Origin: Datnioides undecimradiatus
Taxonomy: Eukaryota > Chordata > Actinopteri > Lobotiformes > Datnioididae
DNA: 64,000 nt
Assembly: GCA_008933995.1 (NCBI GenBank)
Contig: WARS01000046.1
Coordinates: 5,690,026-5,754,025, forward strand
Direction: 5' to 3'
In this document: positions 15,201-27,200 of the stretch, one piece after another
Numbering within the stretch: the stretch's first letter is position 1
Layout: the number at the start of each line of letters is the position of its first letter
Translations under genes and position numbers: made by a program
Notes under the pieces: model-generated
Database searches by the model: none
Told to the model about the DNA's origin: nothing
What the model saw: the letters and a program-made list of their open reading frames with translations, nothing else

Positions 15201-18200
15201 TCTCCCATGCGGGAAGCAAGATCAAGAAAGGGGGGTGGCAGACTGAGAGAGGCAAAGGACTGCAGAGAAACAGATTAAATCTCCCCAGGAACAACAGATT
15301 TTATTACAGTTTAAATTTCCCTGCATAATTCTGGCAGATTTTATCTGCCTCCAATACTCAACAGAAAATATCAACCCTGGTGTTTGTTGATGTTTTCTTC
15401 TCACTGTAATCCCTCCTGTGCTGCAGAGTGACTTAGGCATGTCAGTGTGTTTATGTCTGAGTTTGATCTCTAAGCAGAGCAGATAGCTTCAACTCCACTG
15501 GCCCAGTTGGTCACATGACCTGATTATCAGTGCATTGACCATCTGTGGGACAGAGGGAGTAGAAGGAGGAGGAGGAGGAGGAGGAAGAGGAGGAGCTGAA
15601 CCCGGCCTGCCGGCTCATACCATAGCTGTAATTTGACACCATCTATGTCATTCAGCCTCCCTCTCTCCTTACGGCTCTCTTTTGTTGAGAGAAATCTGCC
15701 CCGAGGATTGGTGGAGGAGGGAAGCGGCAGCCAGAGGAAGGGGGGTACAGGCAGTGAGATCACTTCCTGTTTTTCCTTACCATTTGTGTATGTTCACGAG
15801 AGGGAGTGTCTGAGGGATTTGAACTATTTCTGCGAGGGTCTCTCTTTCTCTCTCTCAACCAAACATCCTGTCTGTTGGTTTTGCTCTGAGTCACCCGCCT
15901 CTGTGCTGCTCTGATTGGCTCCGAGATAGAGAAGAGAGAGGGACAGAGGAAAAAGAGAGAGAGTGGGGCAGTTCCTATTCTCTTTCTGCGCTTACACACT
16001 GTGAAGCCAAAAGCGAGAGACCGGGGAGAGAAGAGAATGCTTCCACTCCACTTACTCTGCACCACATTCAACGCTGAACCAACTCAACTGGCTCTTTTTC
16101 CAGGATCCTATTTTACCAGGAACTATTGATCTTCCATTGTGGACTGAACCACACTCTCCTGTCCCTGGGGGGTTGTGGTGTTTTCTGTCTTGGGGGGATG
16201 TTTTGACAGGAGCTGGCCCAGAAGATCCGTGGCTACCAGGAGCAGATCGCCTCGCTCCACTCCAAGTGTAAGATGCTGACAGTGAAGGCCAAACACGCCA
16301 CCATGCTGCTGACAGTCAGTGAGGTGGAGGGGCTCTCAGACGGCATGGACGAGCTGAGTGATGAGGAGCTGCCCAGTGCTGTGGCAACCTCTGCCACTGC
16401 CAAGCCAGCACACCCCTCTGTCGTCATGGTGAGTGGCGAAGCCGTTTTTGGACGCGTACACAAGAGATTCACACACGTGCATACTCCACGGCTGTATGCC
16501 CGTTTGCCCCATGTTTGTGTGTGTGTATGTGTGTGTGGGTGTGTGTGTTTGCACGTGTAGCATCTATCTCCTCTCTTTTTCTGACCAAACCGCTGGTACT
16601 CAAAGTGGACCCGGGGGTCCTTTTGGGGTTTTCTGCAGGGTGTTTACATTTAATTACACAGTAATGCAATCAGTTTAAAGTTATCCCAAATTAGAGGATG
16701 TCTGAGGATGGCAGTTATGATTACATGTTTAACTCTTAACTACATTTATTTCCTGGGAACATTTTAAAAAGTTATATCTGTGCAATCTGATTCCAAGTTA
16801 ACAACAATGTAAAGTATCTCCAAAATGTTGGCCACTGGTATGTCATTAAACCTGGGCTGTAGCTGTTCTGTGCTTCATGACAGGTAAATATATAAAAGTC
16901 GTCCTAGTTCAGAATAGATTTCGCTCTCTATTATTATCCTGTTCTTCTGCTTCTATTTTTATTTCTTTTGCTGTCTCATTTTGTGTTGCACAGAAAAAAA
17001 GGCCAGGCCTTTTTTTTTTCCTCATCCTTTCTCTAAACCTCAAGTGTTACTATTCTGGCTGTGTCTCACTGCACTGATACTGTGCTGTGTCACTTCACTT
17101 TGCTTCATATTAGCCTAGATCTGTCTGTCTGCTACTACAATATGTCATCCTCGGCTTGATCATTCATATTTGTAATACATTAGCACATTAAGAAGCCGCC
17201 TCACTACCCTCTCTTCCTGTGTCTTTTCTGATTCAGATTTCTTTGCTTCCTTGCTCTGTCACTGCTGTGCCGTGTTTGGTCTTAGCAGGACAGGAAACAG
17301 GATATTACTGCACGAGTGTGTGTTTGTGTGTACGCAGAGCATAATAACTTTGTGCGTATGGCAGGTTGCTAGGACTGCTTATATCCTTGATCATTATTGT
17401 GTAGCATTTTACACCGTATTGTGTTGTCGTTACCCTAGTGTTACAACAGTACTGCTCAGGTTTGAACCAATCTCAAAATGTACAACTTCTTGTGCCGGTG
17501 TGCTGATGCTCTCCATTGCGTTGCATTGCATCATAAAGCCCAGGAAAAAGTCCCATGAATATAACAGGGTCCTGACTCAGTCGGCCAAGTTCTGCAGTAA
17601 CTGCCAAAAAGCAGCCCAGTAGGGCTTGGCTCACATTTCAGCTCTGCCTCTTTACTGAAGCATGCAGGCACACAGACAACTGTGCTACTTCTAGGACAGC
17701 TGCTGGTACTGCTGCTGTATTACAGACTCCAGTCTGTGTTAGCTATGTCATGCTTTAGCTATGCTTTGTTTAAGTTTTGTCCTTGATCTTTTGGATTTTT
17801 TACTGTTGGCATAATGTTTTGCATTCAGGTATTACATACCTGAAATGCCATTCGATTCAGTTTGTATGAGGGATTTTTCTTTTTAGTTCTAAGACAAATA
17901 TTCCTAATAAAACTTAAATATGTCAAGCTGCCTTTTACCAGGGGAGTGTGACTGTGTTAGAAAGGAAATGACTGTGGTCTTGAAACTGCAACTTTACAGC
18001 ATGAATGAGTTTGTGTGTGGTGTGAGCAGTATCAGTGTGTGTGTGTGTGCTTATGTGTGTATTTACTGTATGTGTGATTTTGAACTTCCTAGTATTGGTC
18101 ATTCCTTTCTCCTGATGTATCCTGTAAAAAATCTGCGTGGCTCATTCACTGCCAGTGGAATCCAGTGTCTGTTCATTTTCTACCTCAGAGCAGGGCTACA

Positions 18201-21200
18201 GTAAATTATGCTTGGCTATGGCAAAAGCCTTGCAGTGTTTGACATCCATAGCCGTAATGTGATCTCACTGGTCTCCTCTCAGTGTTATTTGATTACTTGT
18301 TGTCTGATTAATCAGCAATGTGCTCACTGCAGTCGGCCCTAACCTGCACTCCCCCATTAATTTTTATGCTCTCTCTTCTTCTCTCTCTTCATTTTTCTCT
18401 CTCTCTGTCTCCTCACTTCTTTGATCTGGGCGATTTCTTTTTGGTCCTCCTCCCTTTTCCTCCACCTGCTTCTTTTGATGTGCGTGTGTTTGATGTGTGG
18501 TGTGTATGTGTGGTCAGATGACAGCCGGCCGCTGCCACACACTCCTCTCCCCTGTGACGGAGGAGTCAGGGGAGGAGGGCACCAACAGCGAGGTCTCCTC
18601 TCCCCCTGCCTGCCGCTCCCCCTCCCCAGGGGCTAACGCTGACGCTCCTCTTAACCAGGTACTGCAAACCCCACCCTGGTTACCTCCAGAGCCCTCCAGC
18701 ATTACCTGACCTGCCCAGCTTCCATACTTCCTCCATTGGTTTCATACTGTACACCTGAAATTCCCCAACTAACGTCGTAAAAAACCCGCCTAAAGCTGTG
18801 CAGCAAAAACGTGTCCATCTTAATGAATCACCAACCAAGCAATTAGCCTTAATATCTTCTGTTTGTTATTTGATCATTGTCCACTGCAGATGAGCTGCTC
18901 TCAATGATGTTTTGGAAACAGCTGCTTGCACTGGAATTATGATGCCTTGTTATGATTCCTGCTTTTTGTTTGTTCTAGTAAATATATGTTTTTAGGTCTG
19001 AATATTGAATTTGTGACTAAATAACTTCTTAAGATGGACACACAAAGTCTGCACCCCATCCCACCCCATCACCACCACCACCAAACAATGGCCTCCCCAT
19101 CATCACCACTATCAACAGAATGGTTGTATGAAACAGCTGGAGAGCTGCTGTGCTGCCCCTGCTTTTCCTGTTTATCAGCGTTACGTTTGCAGATTTACTT
19201 TGCTGAGGAAAATGCGTTTGCTTTTGCTTTTTCACTGAGATAAGAGTGAGAGTGTCATTTTCTAAACCTCTATGTTCGCATAAGGTGGCTTTTTGTACAA
19301 TTCAAGACGTTGAATGGTGCAGCAGTGAAACAGCAGCACTCTCTTGTTCCGAGAGAAACAGCAAAGGTCACAGTTGTTTTGTAAGCTATTATTGTGAAAG
19401 TTAAATACAGTGCCTTGTGTCGTGTCATTGAGTCCGTTCATTAAAAGAGGACTGAAATCAATGGGTCTGAAGGCAGTTGGAGAGTGATATAGTTGAGTAT
19501 CATGTGAGAGTGTTAAAGTAATCTCATAGGACCTCAGCCAGATGCAGCTGAGGTGGAAATATTCCACAAACAACAAATCAGATCTCAGCCACGGGTCATA
19601 GAGATTTACGCTTACATTTGCTCTGTGTCATTTTGAGCTCACAACCATTAACCCATGGCATACTGATTTAAGTTGCCATTCCAGTTTAATATGAAGGGAA
19701 AATGTGTTTATTATGCTTTACTAAGTAGCGTATGTGTTACATACTGTATGTACAGATGTGAGCTTCCCCCAGTATTCATAATCAGTACTGATGGCATGTT
19801 TGAGGACACAAGGACACATCAGAACCATCACGCTCTCTTCAGCAAAGATCAGAAACAGTATAACTAGCATATATTGTACTTCGCTGTCACGCGCTGTTGA
19901 ACCCTGACCTGAAACTGACTATGTTGTTGTGCCACAGGGTCGCGGCACGCTCAGTCGAGCACCCCTCCAGGAGCTGTATGACCCATCTATGGAGACTAGT
20001 GCTGCTAACCTGGATGACCTGCAGAGATCCTGGGAGACACTTAAGAATGTGGTACATCATATCATCAGCTATATTAAAGACTTAAGACACTAGCTATGAC
20101 AGCTATCACAAAAAGAGGGATCAGTGTATCCCCAGCAAAACTGCACCAATGCCAAAATTGGGGCTGAATTTTCACCTATTACTATAAAATAAAATGTTTT
20201 CAACCATCTTTGTGCTTGCAAATCAGTAGACAAATGATTCTACAGTAGATATTTCCCCAACTCTTTCTCTCCAGGTATTCATCTCTTTTTCTCTACTTCT
20301 CTCCTACCACAGATCAGCGAGAAGCAGAAAAGTCTGTATGAAGCCCTGGAGCGGCAGCAGCATTACCAGGAGTCCCTCCAGTCCATTTCCACTAAGATGG
20401 AGTCCATCGAGGGGGCGCTCAATGAGGGCCTGGAGCCTAACAAGAGCCCAGAGAGCCAGATGGCTGCACACCAGGTGAGATAGAGGGGTGGGACAGAGAG
20501 GTCTGGAGATATTGGGGAAGTTGTGTTTGTGATCGAGAGAGACAGCAGAGGAGGGGAGTGCACTGGAAGTAGGCGGACACATAAATTAAAAGACAGACAG
20601 AGGACATCTCTGGGGGCATAGGCAAAGCTGACAAAAGACAACTCTGCTCTGGGAAACAGAGAATGATTGAGGGGTTTCAGTATTTCACTAGCCAGTGCAA
20701 TGGCACCGTTCTCCGTTGCTATGCCAACATCAAGGCAACGGCCGATACAGTTCCTTTTTGTCTGGCAGTTTGGACAAACTCTTCTTTAACCGCAATCTCT
20801 CGCTATCGTCTTGTCAGTCTCTGCTTCTCCTTTAACATTTTCATCTTCTCCAAATCTTCAGTCTCTTTTCCAGCCTGTATCTTTTTTGGTTTTCACACTT
20901 TTCTGATCTCTGTCTGTCTGTGTAGGCTCTGATGGATGAGATTCTGATGCTGCAGGATGAGATTGGTGAGTTGCAGACGTGTTTTTCTGAGGAGCTGGCA
21001 GACAGTGACAGTGACGGGGACGCAGGTGACCAACTGGCTCTCCAGTCTACGCTCACTGTGCTGGGCGAGAGGATGGCAACCATTCGAATGAAGGCTTCTG
21101 GGAAACGGCAGCTGCTGGAGGTGGACACTCAAAGATGATCTTCATTTACATCTCAGAAATTTGCGCACTTTAATTTTAAGCCTCGCACGCTGAATCTAAC

Positions 21201-24200
21201 ATGTCTGTCACATCGACCATTGCAGGAGAGACTAAGTGAGCAGCTAGAAGAGCAGCGACAGGAACAGGCACTGCAGCGTTACCACAGCGAGGCTGAAGAG
21301 CTCGACCACTGGTTGCTCAGCACTCGTGCCACTCTGAGCTCTGCCCTTCAGCCCCTAAATGAAGATTTGGACATGGAGGAGCAGCTCATCGACTGTCAGG
21401 TAAGATTTACATTTTTGTTTTCATCAAAGGTCAGACAGGATGGTAGACTGAGTCCTGAAATATTTTGAATTTGGTTCATTAAGATTCCCAAAGATCACAG
21501 TTTTACCTGTGAGATGATGGTGCTTCTTGCTGCTCTCATGATATGTGCAGCTTTTTAAACTTGTTCCTCAAATGACACAGTCAAGGAAAACCTCTGAATT
21601 CCTAAGAGCGCCCTTGGTGCAGTGTAAAGCCTGTATGTGACTGTTGTGCTAAGAGGGAACTATCAAAGGCTAAAGTGAAATATCTGGCTGCTTCTCTGTT
21701 TCCAGAAATAGCACCTATCCTTGGATTCATCCCTCTGGTGTTATATTACTGTTGCTATTTTCGTCACGTATAAACTGTTCAGTTCGTCCTGAAAAAACTG
21801 AATAAAAACTCTTTAAAAACAGAACAAAAGGAGGAGGGAGGCCTCTTCAGTCCAATAAATTACCTTTTTTAGGATTAGAAGATTGGGATGGGATTAGGAT
21901 TAGGGTTCGACTGTGTATCTCACTGTGTTTGTCTGCAAATGTTCAACCATTTGCCAAACTGTCTCTGCCCGCGCATCTTGTTTCTATTGCAACATTAACT
22001 CTATCTGTGGAGTTACTAGAAGCCATGGCTCAATGTTAGCAGTGGTGACTGATTCACAGTCACATGTCCTTGTAAAGATTTTTATTTTATCTTCGAATTA
22101 GGGCATCATATTCCAGTTTCAGTGCCTCTGAGCACAAATTAACTTTAGTATCAAACTCAGTAATAATAAAATAAAATTCACATACTTTGGCCAGTATCGC
22201 TGACACTTCAGTTCAGTTTTGGACGTATGTACCTTCACTGATATTACACTGAAGTAAGTGATGTTGGGGCAGATTTTCCGTGGAAGCATTTAACTTGCAA
22301 CTTGCACCAGAAGTGATGAATTGAAATGTGCAAATGTTCATCCTGTGATGCATCATAATTGGCTTCTCAGCAGGAACAATATAAATTCTTTGGCTCAGGC
22401 AAAGGAATCTGTGTTTAAAGTCTGTGTGTTTGTAGCAGCTGAGAGACAGTAAGCTGATTACAGCTCACATATGGCTCCTGTGGAGCTTTGGTCTAAAGGT
22501 CCGGGCCATGCGGATCCTTATCTGCAGGGGGCAAAAACTGTCTGTGGGAGTAGATTATTACTGTATAGATCCAATGATTTGGACAAAATGTACAAAGCCC
22601 TGGAGGTTAGAGAGGTGGAGCAACTTCAGCTGGAGTGTGTGAAATATAAAAGTCTTTGGTTATACAATGTTCAAATGATTTGTGTTTTAAATGTGTCACA
22701 TTAAAAGGTTTCTGTACTGTATCGTAGGTCTTTTCAAACCTGTTTGTTTGGCTGAGTAAACATTTTTAAAATATTGTAAAGTATTTTCTAAACTAGCACA
22801 GTATGTTTTATTTAAACACTCTGACTTTTCACCATGCCAGTTAATATAACAGTAACAGCAGTGGATAGCAGGAGAGTTACATAGCAGCACTCAGTATTGT
22901 CCAGAGAAATTCTTTGTGGAGAGTAACCCGCCCACCTCTACCAAGGGCCCTTGTATCTTGGTGTGAAAAAAGGGGGATACAGTTTTAATCCCGCTCTGTT
23001 CCACCTCCATACAATTGTACCACTTTTCACACACATTCTGGACACGGAAGGGGAGGGTCTTTTTCTCTTGTTTCTCTCGTTAAGAAATGTGAGAGAAAAG
23101 TGAGTGGGATAAGATTTGAAGGGGGAAAAAAGGTGAAATGAGAATTGACGAAATAATAAGTGAATGAGACAAGAAGAGGCCCAGCTGTAGGGTACAGCTA
23201 TGCACTTTGTGTGATAATCAAAAGGATAGGTGACAGATAAAATGCTTCTACTGCACAAAGTTGACTGCAATGGCATGAGATCTTCACAGTATGATATCCA
23301 TGTCAGGCAAGATCACAGACCTGTGAAGGAATGAAAACAGAAGATTTTTTGGGCATGAACGAAAGCTTTATTACAATTTCACAAAATATGTCCAAAATTG
23401 TTTTATGAATGCTACTACAATAGAATTCAATACTGTAGATAAGCAAATATAAATGATGAGATAAATGTCAATTTCCATTCCATGGTATACAGTGAACCTG
23501 GTGTACCTCAACAACCCGAGTCACAACTGGTTATGAGGTTTCACAAGTAAATATTGTTTCATTTTAATGGGAAACAAGCCCCCAAAGATTATAAACCTCT
23601 AATAAAAACTCTGTCATGTTATTTTAATTATTAGAGATGTATTTGTTTGTTTTGTACATGAAATTACACATCTTGGTGCCTTGTTAACACTGAAATATAC
23701 GCGCTACAAGTAGAATGTGTTGCGTAGTTAATCATAACTGCTTTTTGTATTATGACGAAGACATGTTTCAAGTCTCAGGTCAGATTTTAACAATCTTTAT
23801 GCAGATTACTGCATCAGTCAGGAAATTGGGATGCTTACTTAAGATTTTGACTGTGGTTCATTTATGATCTACTGTAACTCTGGCCTTTCCAGAACATGCT
23901 GTTTGAGATCGAGCAGAAAGTGTCGTATCTGTCGGAGCTGTCCGTCCACAGTGAGAGCTTGTTGTTGGAGGGTCGGGCTGAGACGAAGGGAGAGGCGGAG
24001 CAACTCACCATCAAACTGCACTCCCTCAAAGATAGCTTGATGGAGCTGCAGCAGATGTTGCAGGACAAACAAGTTGATATACAGGTGAGATCAGTGGTCA
24101 CGTGTGTTTGTTGTGTGTTTTCTCCCAGCATCGGTGTTTATTCCCACTCAGTTCAACTCTTTCCGTGCACATTCCCACATATTTTCCCATTTCCCAGCCT

Positions 24201-27200
24201 TCCTTCCTCCCTGCCTCAGTGTCATCACTGTTGTGCCGTGCTGCATTATGTGTCACTGTGCAACAGTATCAATGGTAGTATTGTGCAAACACTAAAGGTC
24301 GTGTCATGCTCCTTCATAAAAGTCCACTGTTTTCCATGATTGAACAGCAAGAGCCTGTGTGTCTCACAAAGGGCCTCAAACAACAGACAAAAGGATGCTA
24401 CCTCATCACATGCTAACACTAAATGTACTGCATCAGGTGTGTTTCTGATGACGCAACATTTTGTCCTTTTTGCTTTGTGGCTTTGTCTCATTCAGAAAAA
24501 TCAGTTCAGTTTTGTTTTGGAATCCTTCAACTTCTGCTGAAAATGATTTCGCCTTAAAGGAAATCCCTCCCTGGTGGCTTCGCTCAGTGCAAAACATAAG
24601 CAACGCATAATCACCCTGGCACTCTGTACAGTCTACTTAAAGGCTGCCGGCAGTCTCAATTTGATATAATGATAAATATAGTACCATTTCAAATATAAAA
24701 ATGGAGTAGAATATAAACACATTGACATCAAATATGTTTAAGTACTGTAGGTGCTGTAATCCTTTTTTTGCCTTTTACAAACTCAAAAGCAGAGAGAGAA
24801 ATATTTTTCTTTCCTTTTCTTTCAAAATTAACCTAATTAGACTTTTAACTGCGTCTGTCTTCCATCCAGGGTTCACTGCAGGAGCAGGAGGACAGTGAGC
24901 CAGACTCATCTCTGTCTCAGAGTCCCAATGTCCAGGATTGGCTTTCCCAGGCCAGATCCACACGCACACAGCAGCACCACGACAATCTTCTGCGACAGAG
25001 GGTAAGAGGAAGCTGAACTTTTTGCCAGGTTTTTATATTAAGGAGGTGAAGTGGATCCTTCTTTCTGATAGATCAACTATACATTTTTTTGGCCTAAATG
25101 CTGTACTGTGACTTCCTAGGAGCTGCAGGAGCAAGTAGCTGAACAGAGGAGGTTGCTCCAGTCTGTAGCCAATGTTGGCGAAGAGTTACTCAGCCAACAG
25201 ACAACACCTAATGGAGACAGGTCCTTTTTCTCCTCTGTCCATTCTTCCCACACTTAGTTTGTTATTTCTCCCACAGAATTAATAAATATATCTTAAAAAT
25301 GTGTTTATTGCTGAGTTTTATGTAGTATTAGGTATTTTTCCATGCCGAGTAAGCCGGGTAAACATATTATTCTTTTATGACAACAATCGTCTCCCTCCCA
25401 CAGTGAGGTGTCCATCCCGGGAGGAGTGTTACTGGAAGCTGAAACTGTGTCTCCATTAGACCAGCTGAGACAACGCTGGGAAAACCTGAATAAAGATCAG
25501 AGCACAAAGCTGCAGCTCGCCCTCAACTCGCTGGAGCAGGAGCAGCTTAGTCCGGTACATATGCCATGAATTGTGGATTTGTGATTTAGTTGATTTCTGA
25601 TCTTAAAAAAAAATGTTGTTTTATGTTTAATTATGATTTTGTCTGACATCTTAAACTCATTGTTTGAGGCTGGTGTGCATCCTATTTTTCTTCCTCTCAT
25701 GTAATTTCACACTTTCACTGTTATGTTTGCTGCCAGTCTGAACTACATGTGTTCCTTGTGTCTCATGTGTCACACTTGTGTGCAGGTCCTTCACCGATCC
25801 CGTCTGTCCAGTCCCAGTGTTGTGTTTAGAGCTGATTCTGCCAGCCAGGGTTCTCGCTCTCCCAGAGCTCTGTTCGAGTCCTGCTGCCAGATTCTGGAGA
25901 GGGTTGCGCAAGAGGTGAAACACAAATTTTCCATTGGATTAATTTTGCCTTTAACAAAAAACAAAACATTACTGAAAGTTTTCAATGCCCTATGAGTAAT
26001 GTATGAGTAAATTTAAGTAAATATCCTTTGTTCTTCCTCACAGGCTGTGAGTGGTGACAGCAAACTGGTTGGGTCTTTAGGGGGAGCAACAATCCAGCAG
26101 GACCTTTATGCTGCAGTTTCCGCTGCCTCCTCCTGGTTGGATGCCGCTGAGAATCAGCTGCTCTCTGGTCCTGTGCTGCTGTCTGAAGATACAGAGACAC
26201 AGCTTACAAATCTAGAGGTACTGAGCACACTTGTATTGTAGTAACCCTGCTAACTGATTATCCCATTATAGACACACAATTGACACATTTAAAACATCTA
26301 CTGGATTAAATATAGTAGCCGTGTTACTGACCTCTGTTTATCTGTTCAGGGTCTGAATAAACAGCTGAGGGCGATAACCAGAGAGGTAAACCTGTGCAGA
26401 GACCACCTGGGTGGAGGAGCAGGCCGACTGTGTGGAGGAGAGGAGCAAGGCCTAATGGAGGACACGCTCGAGGGTCTGCAGGAGAGGATGGGGCTGCTGG
26501 ACTCCACCCTGGAGCAACACTGTGACAGCATGAGGGACAAGCTGCAGGAACACTCAACCTTCCAGGTACAATATGGAAACACCAGTCTGAATGTGATCAA
26601 ACTTCTTTTACCGATTTGTAGGCTTGCCTCATGTATTACATTGTTGTTTCTATTATCGTTTCCAGAATGAACTGAGGATGCTGTTCACAGCTCTGGGTGA
26701 GAGTAAACACCAGTTGCTGCAGAAGATGGCTGCAACAGTCGACAGACCTGCATCCAAACAGATCGAGGTACAAAAGCAATCAAGGGCAGATACACAAAAA
26801 ATAATCTAAATCCACACAGGTGCTGTGACTTGGTAGTAGCTTCTGAGAAAACATATTTGTTATATACGTTGCATGTTTTATAGACACTATCAGAGGTGGA
26901 GGACAGTCTGAGAGAGTTTGAGCAGAGAGTGACTGAGCTGAAGACCAGAGCAGAGGGACTACAGTCAGACCAAATCTCCAACCAGGAACTTCTCAAACTA
27001 CAGGTCATATCAAACTCTCTGTGGACCTCATTTCTGTTCCTCATACATTGTTCCGTTTGGGTCCCCAGCACTATAATACTTAATGAGTGACATGTTTATT
27101 TTGTAGGATGCATATGAGGAGCTGGTGCTCATGGTGGGCTCCCGACGTAGCAGCCTGAACCATGGCTTGTCTCTAAAGGCTCAGTATGAGGCTGCACTTC

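Larger units (their letters stand above)
13951..16209 (+). other. syne1 intron w22-w23
   Basis: Holds the Tc1-like fragment (14070-14340), a plain AT-rich middle, and a GA/GGA-rich promoter-like stretch from about 15540 to the exon (listed separately). Confidence 0.7.

Noticed and set aside
15222..16071. Frames across the purine-rich stretch before w23
   Set aside because: Composition-driven; the region is better read as a regulatory or leader sequence.
22471..22704. 77-residue frame in intron w28-w29 as a missing exon
   Set aside because: No acceptor or donor in phase, no similarity; w28 and w29 already join directly as in human.
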